Numbered from the stretch's first letter, positions 27,333-36,387 are shown. The stretch: 58,227 nucleotides of DNA from an uncultured Lachnospiraceae bacterium (GCA_947565305.1 CANOFO010000005.1:1-58227); one strand, 5' to 3'. Numbers and translations are program-made. Notes: a model not told the origin generated them from the sequence alone.

Positions 27333-27338
27333 TATAAT
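27333..27338 (+). promoter_or_regulatory. Possible -10 element for second chemoreceptor
   Basis: A consensus TATAAT lies 64 bases before the ATG at 27402. No convincing -35 is seen at 16-18 bp; the match at 17 bp is TGGACT (27310-27315). The rest of the 27221-27401 gap shows nothing else. Confidence 0.35.
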
Positions 27339-27401
27339 ATGGTTTATATGAGAGGTTCGTGAAGATAAAACACAATTTACTTAAGCAGGAGGAGAAAGAA
27401 A

Positions 27402-29138
27402 ATGACAATGTTTTTGAAGAATCTGAGTATCAGGCTGAAGATTTTGATTCCCGTTTCATTGCTGGGCATCCTGATATTCGTGCTGGGAGTTATGAGTTTT
27501 TTTAGTACCGCTCAGATTATGAATACCAGCGATAATATTACCGGGAACTATGTGGTAAGGATTGAACAGATTCAGGATACCACTATTGCTTATCAGACCT
27601 TACGGCGCGTGGCATTTGCGCATATTGTGGAGGATGAGACCGGACCCAAAACGACCTTGGAGAAGGAAGCAGATGAGCTGAAAGAAGAGATTGATACCCT
27701 GTGCAAACAATATGAGCAGGGGCTCAGCGCGCAGGAAGAGGAAGCTTTTGCGAAATTCAAGACAGATTATGCAAATTACCTGACAATTTACGATCAGATT
27801 TTAGATTACAGCAGCAAAAGGAAGAAAGCTGAAGCATCGGAGCTTGCAAGCAATGACTTACGGGAAGCCGGAACAGCTTTAACTGCAGAATTAGATGCCT
27901 TAATTCAAGTTAATAAGGATGCTATGACGCAAGCCATTTCTAAACAAAAGAGCGTATATGGCAGCATTACACGAACAACAATTATTCTGATTGTATGCAG
28001 CGGCGTGGTTCTTCTGTTTGTCGTATGGGTATGCTGGACATGGGTATGCAAGCGCCTGATTAACATCAATGCCCAGCTGCGCGATGTGATTGCTACCATT
28101 GAGGCTGGCGAGGGTGATTTGACGAAACGTGTGCAGTGCTTCTGTACAGATGAGATTGGTACATTGGCGGCAGGAATCAATACCTTTATTGAAACCTTGC
28201 AGGGAATCATGGGTCAGATTAATATGAGTTCCGACCAGTTGGGCTCTATTGTGAACCTGGTTTCAGACAAAGTATCTACCGCAAATAATAATTCTTATGA
28301 TATCTCAGCTGTTATGGAAGAGTTATCCGCATCCATGGAAACGATTTCTTCAACAATAACAGATATCAAGGAAAATGTAGGCGTAGTGGACGAGAATATT
28401 ATTGAACTGTCGGATGCATCGCAGGGATTATATGATTATGCGGCAGGAATGCAGGAGCGTGCAGAAAGCCTGGAGCACAATGCAGTTGAGAATAAACAGA
28501 ATACGAGCGATATCATCAACGCGATTATTGATAAGCTGAAACGTGCCATTGAGAGCAGTAAGAGCGTTGACCGTGTCAACGATTTGACAGATGAGATTTT
28601 GAGTATCTCCGGTCAGACAAATCTCTTGTCACTGAATGCTTCCATTGAGGCAGCCAGGGCTGGGGAAGCCGGCAGAGGATTTGCTGTTGTTGCAGACGAA
28701 ATCAGCCAGCTTGCAAGTTCCAGCAGGGAGGCGGCAAATAACATTCAGACCATCAATAACATGGTAATTGAAGCGGTAAATGAACTGATTGACAGCGCCG
28801 ATTCTATTGTGAAGTATATTAATGAAAATATCCTCCCAGACTATGAGGGATTTGTGAATGCCGGCAGACAGTATAATGAGGATGCCGTACATGTGAATGA
28901 TACGGTTACCCGCTTTAATGATATGTCCGTGAATCTGAAACAGTTGATGGAAAGTATCACGGAATCTATCAATGGCATCAATACAGCAGTTGGTGAGAGT
29001 GCAAAGGGCGCTACCAACGTGGCAATGAATACTTCCAACCTCGTGAAGGATATCAGCGAGATTGCGGAGGCAATGGATGATAACAGAGAGGTTGCCGGAA
29101 CTCTGACAGATGAGGCAGAACGCTTTATCAACCTATAA
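27402..29138 (+). CDS. Methyl-accepting chemotaxis protein (four-helix-bundle sensor)
   Basis: This 578-residue receptor has TM1 at about residues 12-36 and an all-helical outer domain at about 37-190, consistent with a 4HB_MCP sensor. TM2 lies at about 192-215 and is rich in Trp and Cys. HAMP follows at about 216-270 and then a signalling domain. The hairpin tip reads [30 protein letters not shown]. It differs from the receptor at 2622 in its sensor, but the two share the same short signalling-domain layout with a [13 protein letters not shown]-type insert region after the tip. A strong AGGAGG box precedes the ATG. It is monocistronic, with a terminator directly after. No che genes are nearby. 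Confidence 0.9.
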   Translation: MTMFLKNLSIRLKILIPVSLLGILIFVLGVMSFFSTAQIMNTSDNITGNYVVRIEQIQDTTIAYQTLRRVAFAHIVEDETGPKTTLEKEADELKEEIDTLCKQYEQGLSAQEEEAFAKFKTDYANYLTIYDQILDYSSKRKKAEASELASNDLREAGTALTAELDALIQVNKDAMTQAISKQKSVYGSITRTTIILIVCSGVVLLFVVWVCWTWVCKRLININAQLRDVIATIEAGEGDLTKRVQCFCTDEIGTLAAGINTFIETLQGIMGQINMSSDQLGSIVNLVSDKVSTANNNSYDISAVMEELSASMETISSTITDIKENVGVVDENIIELSDASQGLYDYAAGMQERAESLEHNAVENKQNTSDIINAIIDKLKRAIESSKSVDRVNDLTDEILSISGQTNLLSLNASIEAARAGEAGRGFAVVADEISQLASSSREAANNIQTINNMVIEAVNELIDSADSIVKYINENILPDYEGFVNAGRQYNEDAVHVNDTVTRFNDMSVNLKQLMESITESINGINTAVGESAKGATNVAMNTSNLVKDISEIAEAMDDNREVAGTLTDEAERFINL

Positions 29139-29154
29139 TGGGATTACGGAAATC

Positions 29155-29191
29155 AGCCGCCTTCTACGAATGAATGGAAGGCGGCTTTTTT
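29155..29191 (+). terminator. Rho-independent terminator after chemoreceptor
   Basis: A 10-bp stem AGCCGCCTTC (29155-29164) / GAAGGCGGCT (29177-29186), 12-base loop, then a T run to 29191. It lies shortly before the metG ribosome binding site. Confidence 0.88.
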
Positions 29192-29218
29192 ATAGATTTG
29201 CAAAAAGGAGGCTCACTT

Positions 29219-31219
29219 ATGTGTACAAAATGCAATAAAGGAAAATATTATATGACAACTGCCATTGCTTATACGTCTGGCAAGCCGCATATCGGCAACA
29301 CTTACGAAGTTGTGCTGGCAGACAGCATTGCCAGGTTTAAGCGGCAGGAAGGTTATGATGTGTACTTCCAGACCGGGACGGATGAACACGGACAGAAAAT
29401 TCAGGAGAAAGCAGAAAAACTGGGGAAGACGCCCCAGGAATTTGTTGACCAGGTAGCGGGCGAGGTAAAACGCATCTGGGATATGATGAATTCTTCTTAT
29501 GACGGTTTTGTCCGCACGACAGATGAGGACCACGAGCGCCAGGTGACAAAAATATTTAAGAAATTATATGACCAGGGAGATATTTATAAGGGGGCTTACG
29601 AAGGAATGTATTGTACGCCCTGTGAGTCTTTCTGGACCGAATCACAGCTTGTGGATGGCAAGTGCCCGGATTGTGGGCGTGAGGTAACGCCAGCCAAGGA
29701 GGAGGCCTATTTCTTCAAAATGAGTAAATATGCGGACAGGCTTATTGAGCATATCAACAGCCATCCAGAATTTATTCAGCCAGTGTCCAGGAAGAATGAG
29801 ATGATGAATAATTTCCTGCTGCCTGGGCTTCAGGATCTGTGCGTGTCAAGGACGTCTTTTGACTGGGGCGTTATTGTAGATTTTGACCCCAAGCATGTGG
29901 TATATGTGTGGCTGGATGCATTGTCCAACTATATTACCAAGATTGGTTACGATGCGGATGGGAATTCTACAGAATTGTTTCACAAGAACTGGCCGGCAGA
30001 CCTGCACCTGATAGGCAAAGATATTATCCGTTTCCACACCATTTACTGGCCGATTTTCCTGATGGCATTGGATTTGCCGCTTCCTAAGCAGATATTTGGG
30101 CATCCGTGGCTCTTACAGGGCGGAGAGAAGATGAGCAAGTCAAAAGGAAATGTCATCTATGCAGATGATATGGTAGAACTGTTTGGTGTAGATGCCACCC
30201 GTTATTTTGTACTCCATGAGATGCCTTTTGACAATGATGGCATTATTACCTGGGAATTGGTGGTGGAACGCCTGAATTCTGACCTTGCCAATATTCTGGG
30301 AAATCTGGTGAACCGTACAGTTTCCATGTGCAATAAGTATTTTGGCGGTGTGGTGGCCAAGACCGGGGCAGAAGAAGCGGTTGATAAGGAATTAAAGGAG
30401 ATAGCAACGGCAGCGAGGGATAAGGTAAAAACTAAAATGGATGAATTGCGTGTGGCAGATGCAATTTCTGAGGTGTTTACGGTGCTGCGCCGCAGCAACA
30501 AATATATAGATGAGACGGAGCCTTGGGTACTGGCAAAAGAGGAAGCTAAAAAAGAGCGTCTCAGTGAGGTGCTGTATAACCTGACAGAATCCATTACGAT
30601 TGCTGCCTCCCTGCTCCATAGTTTCCTGCCGGAGACTGCAGAAAGAATTGTTGCGCAGTTAGGTACGGTTATCCGTGATTTTGATAATTTAAATCAGTTT
30701 GGGCTTTATGAAAGCGGCAATAAAGTGACCGAGAAGCCGGAAATCCTCTTTGCCCGTCTGGATGTCAAAGAGATAATGGAAAAGGTTGAGACAATCCGCG
30801 AGGCACAGCGCGCAGAGTTTGAACAGGAGCAGCGTGCTATGGGTGAAGCACCGCAGCAGGAGGATGAAACGGCAATAGATATTGAGCCGAAGGAAGAGAT
30901 TTCTTATGATGATTTTATGAAGATGCAGTTCCAGGTAGGTGAGATTATCGCCTGCGAGGCAGTTGCAAAATCCAAGAAACTGCTCTGTTCCCAGGTACGC
31001 GTGGGAAGCCAGGTGAAACAGATTGTCTCAGGAATCCGTAAATATTATGCTCCAGAGGAGATGGTAGGCAAGAAAGTTATGGTGCTGGTGAATCTGAAGC
31101 CGGCAAAACTGGCAGGAGTGTTGTCAGAAGGGATGCTTCTCTGTGCAGAAGATGAAAATGGTGAGCTTGCATTGATGGTGCCGGACAAGCATATGCCGAC
31201 AGGGGCAGAGATATGTTAA
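29219..31219 (+). CDS. metG: Methionyl-tRNA synthetase
   Basis: This 666-residue class I synthetase charges tRNA-Met. Visible motifs are the HIGH-type PHIGN in AYTSGKPHIGNTYE, a zinc knuckle (CTPCES and CPDCGRE), DEHGQKIQEKA, KMSKS in GEKMSKSKGNVI, and the anticodon-binding helical domain. A C-terminal EMAP/Trbp-like tRNA-binding domain (about 555-666, FQVGEIIACEAVAKSKKLL) is attached. The start at 29219 has AAAGGAGG 7 bases upstream; an in-frame ATG at 29174 lies inside the terminator and is rejected. The promoter is not obvious. The gene overlaps the TatD gene by 7 bases. Confidence 0.97.
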   Translation: MCTKCNKGKYYMTTAIAYTSGKPHIGNTYEVVLADSIARFKRQEGYDVYFQTGTDEHGQKIQEKAEKLGKTPQEFVDQVAGEVKRIWDMMNSSYDGFVRTTDEDHERQVTKIFKKLYDQGDIYKGAYEGMYCTPCESFWTESQLVDGKCPDCGREVTPAKEEAYFFKMSKYADRLIEHINSHPEFIQPVSRKNEMMNNFLLPGLQDLCVSRTSFDWGVIVDFDPKHVVYVWLDALSNYITKIGYDADGNSTELFHKNWPADLHLIGKDIIRFHTIYWPIFLMALDLPLPKQIFGHPWLLQGGEKMSKSKGNVIYADDMVELFGVDATRYFVLHEMPFDNDGIITWELVVERLNSDLANILGNLVNRTVSMCNKYFGGVVAKTGAEEAVDKELKEIATAARDKVKTKMDELRVADAISEVFTVLRRSNKYIDETEPWVLAKEEAKKERLSEVLYNLTESITIAASLLHSFLPETAERIVAQLGTVIRDFDNLNQFGLYESGNKVTEKPEILFARLDVKEIMEKVETIREAQRAEFEQEQRAMGEAPQQEDETAIDIEPKEEISYDDFMKMQFQVGEIIACEAVAKSKKLLCSQVRVGSQVKQIVSGIRKYYAPEEMVGKKVMVLVNLKPAKLAGVLSEGMLLCAEDENGELALMVPDKHMPTGAEIC

Positions 31220-32004
31220 ATGAGTGGATATTTGAAAGCCATGCACATTATGATGATAAGCAATTCGACCCTGACAGGGAAGAATTGCTTTCTTCCATGG
31301 AGGAACATGGCATTGGAAGGATAATCAATGTAGGCTCGGATTTTGCGTCCTGCAAGCATACGTTGGAGTTGACGCAGCAGTATGAATTTCTCTATGGGGC
31401 ATTGGGCATCCATCCCAGTGATATTGCAGATTTGGATGAGGAAGTATACGAATGGCTGAAAAAATCTGCCGTTTTGCCGAAAGTAGCGGCAATCGGTGAA
31501 ATCGGCTTAGATTATTATTGGGAGAAAAATCCCGAGGTACAGAGCCGGCAGCGTTATTGGTTCTGCCGGCAGATGGAACTAGCGCGGGAACTTTCGCTTC
31601 CGGTTATTATCCATTCCAGGGAGGCAGCGGAGGATACGTTAAAGCTGATGAAAGGAATCCATGCGCAGGAGATACCGGGCGTTATCCATTGTTTCTCCTA
31701 TTCCCCAGAATTGGCAGAGGAATATGTGAAAATGGGCTACTGCATTGGCATTGGCGGGGTTGTGACTTTTAAAAACTCCAGGAAGCTAAAAGAGACGGTC
31801 GTCCGCATCCCTTTGCAGCGGATTTTATTGGAGACGGACTGTCCCTATCTCTCGCCGGAACCCAACCGTGGTAAGCGCAATTCCTCTTTGAATCTTCCTT
31901 ACGTGGTAAAGGAGATTGCAGCATTGCGGGGGATTACGGAGGAGGAGGTAATCAGGGCAACGCGTGAAAATGCCATCCGATTGTTTGAGAAGGTAAGGGC
32001 GTAA
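31213..32004 (+). CDS. TatD family metal-dependent hydrolase
   Basis: The 263-residue protein is a TatD-type TIM-barrel nuclease or hydrolase. The N-terminal metal motif is ESHAHYDD. Other motifs are GALGIHPSD, AIGEIGLDYYWEKN (metal Glu), LPVIIHSREAAEDT, GVIHCFSYSPELA and LLETDCPYLSPEPNRGKRNSS. TatD enzymes are reported as 3'-5' DNases. The start overlaps the metG stop by 7 bases. The metG-tatD-rsmA order is common in Firmicutes, though the ribonuclease M5 gene often found between tatD and rsmA is absent. Confidence 0.93.
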   Translation: MLNEWIFESHAHYDDKQFDPDREELLSSMEEHGIGRIINVGSDFASCKHTLELTQQYEFLYGALGIHPSDIADLDEEVYEWLKKSAVLPKVAAIGEIGLDYYWEKNPEVQSRQRYWFCRQMELARELSLPVIIHSREAAEDTLKLMKGIHAQEIPGVIHCFSYSPELAEEYVKMGYCIGIGGVVTFKNSRKLKETVVRIPLQRILLETDCPYLSPEPNRGKRNSSLNLPYVVKEIAALRGITEEEVIRATRENAIRLFEKVRA

Positions 32005-32024
32005 TTCGGCATAAGGAGGACAGC

Positions 32025-32879
32025 ATGGCGACATTGGGAATCCCACAGAATACCATTGCGGTATTGCAGAAATACAATTTTAATTTCCAGAAAAAATATG
32101 GGCAGAATTTCCTTATTGATACCAGAGTGTTGGAGAAGATTATAAGTGCGGCGGATATCACCAAAGAGGATTTTGTGCTGGAAATTGGTCCGGGAATCGG
32201 CACGATGACGCAGTATCTCTGCGAACATGCGGGCAGGGTTGCAGCAGTGGAGATTGACAGGAATCTGATTCCCATTCTGGAAGATACGCTCAGCGCATAT
32301 GAAAATGTGGAAATTATTCAGCAGGATATCCTTAAAATGGATATCAATCAATTTGTACAGGAAAGGAATCAGGGAAAGCTCATCAAGGTGGTGGCAAACC
32401 TGCCCTATTATATTACCACCCCTATCATTATGGGATTATTTGAAAGCCATGTGCCGATAGACAGCATTACGATTATGGTGCAGAAAGAAGTGGCAGAGCG
32501 GATGCAGGTAGGTCCGGGAACCAAAGAATATGGAGCGTTGTCCCTTGCTGTCCAGTATTATGCAAAACCGGAAATTGTCGCCAATGTGCCGCCCAACTGC
32601 TTTATGCCCCGCCCGAAGGTGGGAAGCGCTGTGATACGGCTGAACAGGCACAGGGAAGCGCCAGTGCAGGTAAAAGATGAGAGACAGATGTTTGCTCTTA
32701 TCCGTGCCTCCTTTAACCAGCGCAGGAAAACGCTGGTTAATGGACTGAATAATGCGCCGGATATCGCGCACAGTAAAGAAGCAATCGTACTGGCTTTGGA
32801 GAAAATGGGGCTGCCTGCCAATGTGCGGGGGGAAACCTTGTCACTGGCGCAGTTTGCCAAGCTGAGTGATTTGTTATAG
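32025..32879 (+). CDS. rsmA: 16S rRNA A1518/A1519 dimethyltransferase
   Basis: RsmA (KsgA) dimethylates two adjacent adenines near the 3' end of 16S rRNA. The 284-residue protein has KKYGQNFLID at the start, the SAM loop LEIGPGIGTMT, the acidic VEIDRNL, and the catalytic NLPYY motif. The C-terminal helical domain contains FNQRRKTLVNGL. The ATG follows AAGGAGG, 20 bases after tatD. Its 3' end overlaps the convergent gene at 32874 by 6 bases. Confidence 0.97.
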   Translation: MATLGIPQNTIAVLQKYNFNFQKKYGQNFLIDTRVLEKIISAADITKEDFVLEIGPGIGTMTQYLCEHAGRVAAVEIDRNLIPILEDTLSAYENVEIIQQDILKMDINQFVQERNQGKLIKVVANLPYYITTPIIMGLFESHVPIDSITIMVQKEVAERMQVGPGTKEYGALSLAVQYYAKPEIVANVPPNCFMPRPKVGSAVIRLNRHREAPVQVKDERQMFALIRASFNQRRKTLVNGLNNAPDIAHSKEAIVLALEKMGLPANVRGETLSLAQFAKLSDLL

Positions 32880-33659
32880 GAAAAATTCTACCATATCTTT
32901 CTGGAAACGTTTCGGCAGGTTTTGATTCTGCAGTTTGGGATTTTTACGTGCTTCAATGGCGATGCTGTCAAAGAAGGCGCACCACAGCCTACGGTACTCC
33001 AATTCCTGTGGAGAGAAACGCTGCAGCAATTCCTGATTCAGTTCTCTGGTATCCGTGATAAAGAATCCTTTTCCTTTGGGATGCAGTACGGCAAGATTCC
33101 GTGTCGCATCGTATATCATAAAATTTTCTTCTGGCAGACGGTCAGCAAAATGTTCTCCCAGAACTGGCAGAACATCGTTCTTGGGGTGAATCTGCGCGAA
33201 GAGAATGCCATTCTCCAATTCCTGAAAACGTAGAAAGCCTAATAGGTGGTGGGCTTCATTGAAAGTACAGCGGGAGAGCTGGAACGTGCGGTACACGTAG
33301 GGCTCCCCCAGATAATTCAGTACTTTACCAGCATCTGGCAGGGACAGGGCAAGGACAATCGTCTTGTAAATCGCTTCTGCTTTGTCTATGGATTGTTTAT
33401 AGGAAGCAGGTTCCAGTGCCAAAGCCGCCTGGCATAATTCCTGATAGGTCTCCTCGCCCATGCGGCTGTGCAGGGTGCGTGCAACTTTGGCGCTCTTCTC
33501 ATAGTCCGTATGGACGTTGATATACGCATCAAACAGTGAGTAATTGTCTGGTGTGTGGGTGGTGAGGGCAATGTTGGCGTGTCCATGACGGCTCGCCCAG
33601 GCATCGTAGACGCCGGTGAAAATGCCGTCTATACTGTCTTCGCAGATAAAAATGTACAT
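32874..33659 (-). CDS. TIGR03915-like putative DNA metabolism protein
   Basis: The 261-residue protein begins MYIFICEDSIDGIFTGVYDAW and contains KVARTLHSRMGEE and the block HHLLGFLRFQELENGILFAQIHPKNDVLPVLGEHFADRLP. It ends near RLWCAFFDSIAIEARKNPKLQNQNLPKRFQKDM. This matches the family I know as TIGR03915, found beside a radical SAM protein and sometimes fused to a uracil-DNA glycosylase-like domain. No glycosylase domain is present here. It is the second gene of a minus-strand operon whose promoter carries two LexA-type boxes, so a role in DNA damage response is likely. Biochemical function is unknown. An AAGGAGG box lies in the 21-bp repeat just upstream. Confidence 0.8.
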   Translation of the reverse strand: MYIFICEDSIDGIFTGVYDAWASRHGHANIALTTHTPDNYSLFDAYINVHTDYEKSAKVARTLHSRMGEETYQELCQAALALEPASYKQSIDKAEAIYKTIVLALSLPDAGKVLNYLGEPYVYRTFQLSRCTFNEAHHLLGFLRFQELENGILFAQIHPKNDVLPVLGEHFADRLPEENFMIYDATRNLAVLHPKGKGFFITDTRELNQELLQRFSPQELEYRRLWCAFFDSIAIEARKNPKLQNQNLPKRFQKDMVEFFL

Positions 33660-33664
33660 TGTGC

Positions 33665-33826
33665 GTCCCTCCTTAGGTCAAACTACGTTTTTGGCTGTTC
33701 CCAGAGACCTAAGGCATCCTCCCGGCTGTGATTTACTTTGTTGGTACCGATAAGGGACCTAAGGACTCTTCCCCAGCTACGCTGGGTCCCCCCTCAGGTC
33801 ATATGGTCCCTCCTTAGGTCAAACTA
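33665..33826. repeat. 21-bp direct repeat 141 bp apart, with internal inverted copies
   Basis: Positions 33665-33685 and 33806-33826 are identical 21-mers. On the minus strand the second copy holds the radical SAM stop codon plus AAGGAGG, and the first copy supplies AAGGAGG to the next gene. Between them, GACCTAAGG occurs in opposite orientation at 33706-33714 and 33756-33764, and a one-mismatch form at 33792-33800. The segment codes for nothing visible. It looks like an insertion of about 120 bases flanked by a duplicated target, or a small structured element. Confidence 0.8.
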
Positions 33827-35127
33827 AAATCAGATTGCAGCTCCTTGTCGAAAAAGCTGATTTGCTGATACCCGCCCTCGCGGATGTCTCTGGGAATCTG
33901 GGTTTTATCTCGCATAAGGTTTTCGCAGATATAATTTTCATCCAGCTTGGTGCGGTACATCATCTTCCCGGAGCAGGTAATAAAATACAGGGCGCGTTTG
34001 AGCACAACGCCAATTTTTTTCAAATCATCAAAGTTCAGAGAATTCTTCCTGCGCGCTTTTACAATGCGTTCTGCAGATTTGTAGCCGATTCCGGGAACGC
34101 GCAGTAATGTTTTGTAGCTGGCGCGGTTGATTTCCACTGGAAAAAATTCTAAATGCCGCAGTGCCCAGTCGCACTTGGGATCCAGAAATATATTAAAGTC
34201 CGGACGGTCCTCCGACAGCAGTTCTGCGACCTTAAAATGATAATAGCGCAGCAGCCAGTCTGCCTGATAAAGGCGGTGTTCCCGCAGCAAAGGCGGTCCT
34301 CCGGGCAGAGCGGGAAGCATGGAATTGCCGTTGACATTGACAAAAGCGGAATAGAACACCCGTTTCAGTCCGAATTTCTGGTAAAGCCCTTCCGCAACGC
34401 TCATGACCTGGAAATCGTTCTCCGGGGTGGCGCCGATAATCATCTGTGTGGACTGCCCGGCTGGGACGAACCGGGGAGCCTTGCGGTACACGGTAAGTTC
34501 CTGTTTGTTGTCAGTAATACGGTTCTGAATCTGACGCATAGGCTTTAAGATGGTATTGCGGGACTTACAAGGGGCAAGTTTCTGCAGACTGTCCGCAGTA
34601 GGAAGCTCCAGGTTGATGCTCATGCGGTCAGCCAGAAAACCGGTGCGTTCCACCAGCTCCGGATCAGCGCCGGGAATTGCCTTGACATGGATATAACCGT
34701 TAAAGTGATGTACCGTGCGCAGTTTGAGCAATGTCTGGTAAATCAGGTCCATCGTATAGTTGGGGCTGACTAAGATGCCTGAACTGAGGAAAAGTCCTTC
34801 AATGTAATTGCGGCGGTAGAATTCCAGCGTGATGGTGCAGATTTCCTCCGGGGTGAAGGAAGCGCGTCTAGTGTCGGAATCCCGGTTGTTCAGGCAATAA
34901 GCACAGTTGAAAATGCATTCATTGGTAAAAAGAATCTTCAGCAGCGAAATGCATCTGCCATCTGCAGAGAAAGTATGGCAGATTCCGGGGGCAACCGAAT
35001 TGCCCATACCCCTGCCATTCCCCTTGCGGTCTACGCCGCTGGAGGTGCAGGCGACGTCATATTTTGCGGCATCGGATAAAATCGTCAGTTTTTCAAATAA
35101 ATCCATATCCATCGGTATCATATTCAT
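33814..35127 (-). CDS. Radical SAM protein, putative DNA modification/repair (TIGR03916-like)
   Basis: This 437-residue protein has the radical SAM cluster motif C71-x3-C75-x2-C78 in ECIFNCAYCLN, and a SAM barrel with SSGILVSPNYT. Near the C terminus a helix-hairpin-helix (VPGIGYKSAERIVKARR) suggests DNA binding. It matches the family I recall as TIGR03916, linked to a uracil-DNA glycosylase-like partner system. The start at 35127 (MNMIPMDMDLFEKL) follows a GAGGAC box. A longer reading to 35274 would run through the promoter and LexA boxes and is rejected. It is the first gene of an apparent SOS operon with the gene at 32874. Confidence 0.88.
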   Translation of the reverse strand: MNMIPMDMDLFEKLTILSDAAKYDVACTSSGVDRKGNGRGMGNSVAPGICHTFSADGRCISLLKILFTNECIFNCAYCLNNRDSDTRRASFTPEEICTITLEFYRRNYIEGLFLSSGILVSPNYTMDLIYQTLLKLRTVHHFNGYIHVKAIPGADPELVERTGFLADRMSINLELPTADSLQKLAPCKSRNTILKPMRQIQNRITDNKQELTVYRKAPRFVPAGQSTQMIIGATPENDFQVMSVAEGLYQKFGLKRVFYSAFVNVNGNSMLPALPGGPPLLREHRLYQADWLLRYYHFKVAELLSEDRPDFNIFLDPKCDWALRHLEFFPVEINRASYKTLLRVPGIGYKSAERIVKARRKNSLNFDDLKKIGVVLKRALYFITCSGKMMYRTKLDENYICENLMRDKTQIPRDIREGGYQQISFFDKELQSDFSLT

Positions 35128-35156
35128 GGTATTAAAGTCCTCGAATTTAATGTGAA

Positions 35157-35216
35157 GAACAAATGTTCTAAAATCATCATAGCACGGATTTCTGCAAAAT
35201 GCAAGAACTTTTGTTC
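35157..35216 (-). promoter_or_regulatory. Promoter flanked by two LexA/DinR boxes
   Basis: On the minus strand TTGCAT (35204-35199), 17-bp spacer, TATGAT (35181-35176). A box GAAC-N4-GTTC at 35205-35216 abuts the -35 upstream. A second GAAC-N4-GTTC at 35157-35168 lies over the start region, 7 bp past the -10. Both fit the Gram-positive LexA (DinR) consensus CGAACRNRYGTTYG in its core. This predicts SOS induction of the radical SAM operon. Confidence 0.82.
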
Positions 35217-35331
35217 GGAAATATTGTATTGAATAAGAATAAACACACCCAATTTCAGATATCCGCGCATACAAGGTTTTTTTTTGAATATAGTGTTAAT
35301 ATCTGGAATAAAGCCGTGAGGGGGTGTTGTT

Positions 35332-36264
35332 CTGAAAGAAAAAATAAAAACATTTTTGGCAGTCTGCGTTTTGGTATTGGCAGCGCCCTATATTGTCACC
35401 TTGCTGTTTCAGGGAAATGAGACAAGCACAGAAACAGAAAAGACTGAGGCAATCATAGAAGAGAAACTCTTGCCGCAGGAAAGGGCAGATGGGCAGGAGA
35501 TGGACGAGGAAGAATATCTTGCGGGCATTGTGGCGGAGGAAATTTCCCTAGAGTATCAGCCGGAAGCGATAAAGGCACAGACAGTGGTTGCACGGACCGC
35601 CCTAAAGCGCGCGCTGGCATACGAAGAGGAGATGCCGCAGTCCATGTCCAGGGAGGAAATGCTGTCTTTGTGGGGACAGGATGGATTTGAGAAGAATTAC
35701 CAAGTGCTGGAGGAGGCGCTTGCAGCTACCGAGGGAGAAATCATGACCTGGGAAAATGAGCCTATCCAAGCAGCCTATCATGCTGTCAGCGCTGGGAAGA
35801 CGAGGGATGGCAAGGAGGCATTGGGGGCTAAACTGCCCTACCTTAGCAGTGTGGACAGCAGTATGGACATTCCATCGCACGATTATTTAAAGGTTGTCTT
35901 TATGGGCAAAAAAGAACTGGCAGACAAGCTGAATCAGGCATGTCCAGAAGCGGAACTGACAGAAGAAGGTCTGGCGGAACAGATTGTTGTGACAAAGCGA
36001 GACTCCAGTGAATATGTATTAGAAGTAGCTGTGGGCAAACAGACAATGGCAGGCGAGGATGTCCGGGATTGCCTGGGTCTGAATTCCGCCTGTTTTTCCA
36101 TAAAGGAAGTGGAAGGGAAGATGCGTATCGTCACCAAAGGTATGGGACATGGCATTGGTCTCAGCCAGTATGGGGCAAATGAGATGGCAAAAGCGGGAAG
36201 CGATTATAAAGAAATTTTAAAGTATTATTATAAAGATGTGACTGTGCAGAAAGATATGGAGTAA
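35332..36264 (+). CDS. spoIID: Stage II sporulation protein D (peptidoglycan lytic enzyme)
   Basis: SpoIID cleaves peptidoglycan glycan strands during engulfment in the mother cell. The 310-residue protein has an N-terminal TM anchor (about 6-22). Its SpoIID domain contains EEYLAGIVAEEISLEYQPEAIKAQTVVART near the start and the C-terminal GMGHGIGLSQYGANEMAKAG. Start: no ATG, GTG or TTG codon is well placed. A CTG at 35332 lies 7 bases after AGGGGGTG and gives a proper charged start (MKEKIKTFL). The only other candidate, TTG 35356, has no ribosome binding site. CTG is therefore preferred. The neighbour spoIIQ supports the sporulation role. Confidence 0.85.
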   Translation: MKEKIKTFLAVCVLVLAAPYIVTLLFQGNETSTETEKTEAIIEEKLLPQERADGQEMDEEEYLAGIVAEEISLEYQPEAIKAQTVVARTALKRALAYEEEMPQSMSREEMLSLWGQDGFEKNYQVLEEALAATEGEIMTWENEPIQAAYHAVSAGKTRDGKEALGAKLPYLSSVDSSMDIPSHDYLKVVFMGKKELADKLNQACPEAELTEEGLAEQIVVTKRDSSEYVLEVAVGKQTMAGEDVRDCLGLNSACFSIKEVEGKMRIVTKGMGHGIGLSQYGANEMAKAGSDYKEILKYYYKDVTVQKDME

Positions 36265-36274
36265 CTGTTATATT

Positions 36275-36297
36275 AAACGCAAAAAAACATTGCGTTT
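36275..36297 (+). terminator. Weak hairpin between spoIID and spoIIQ
   Basis: AAACGCAA (36275-36282) pairs with TTGCGTTT (36290-36297) around a 7-base A-rich loop. No T run follows, so termination is uncertain. Confidence 0.35.
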
Positions 36298-36323
36298 CCC
36301 ATACATAAAATATCATACATCCT

Positions 36324-36352
36324 GTATAAACCTTGTTTTTTCGGAAAAACTA
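36324..36352 (+). promoter_or_regulatory. Sigma-F type promoter for spoIIQ
   Basis: GTATA (36324-36328), 14-bp spacer, GGAAAAACTA (36343-36352). This fits the forespore sigma-F pattern GYWTA / GGNRANANTW. spoIIQ is a known sigma-F target in Bacillus and clostridia, which supports the call. Confidence 0.65.
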
Positions 36353-36387
36353 AAAAGGAAAAACAAACAGAAATGGAAGGTGACAGG

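Noticed and set aside
32874-33659. Uracil-DNA glycosylase domain fused to the TIGR03915-like protein
   Set aside because: The protein ends at 261 residues and no glycosylase motifs were recognised.
35128-35274. Extended N terminus of the radical SAM protein
   Set aside because: It would translate the LexA boxes and promoter; no homology-like sequence is seen there.
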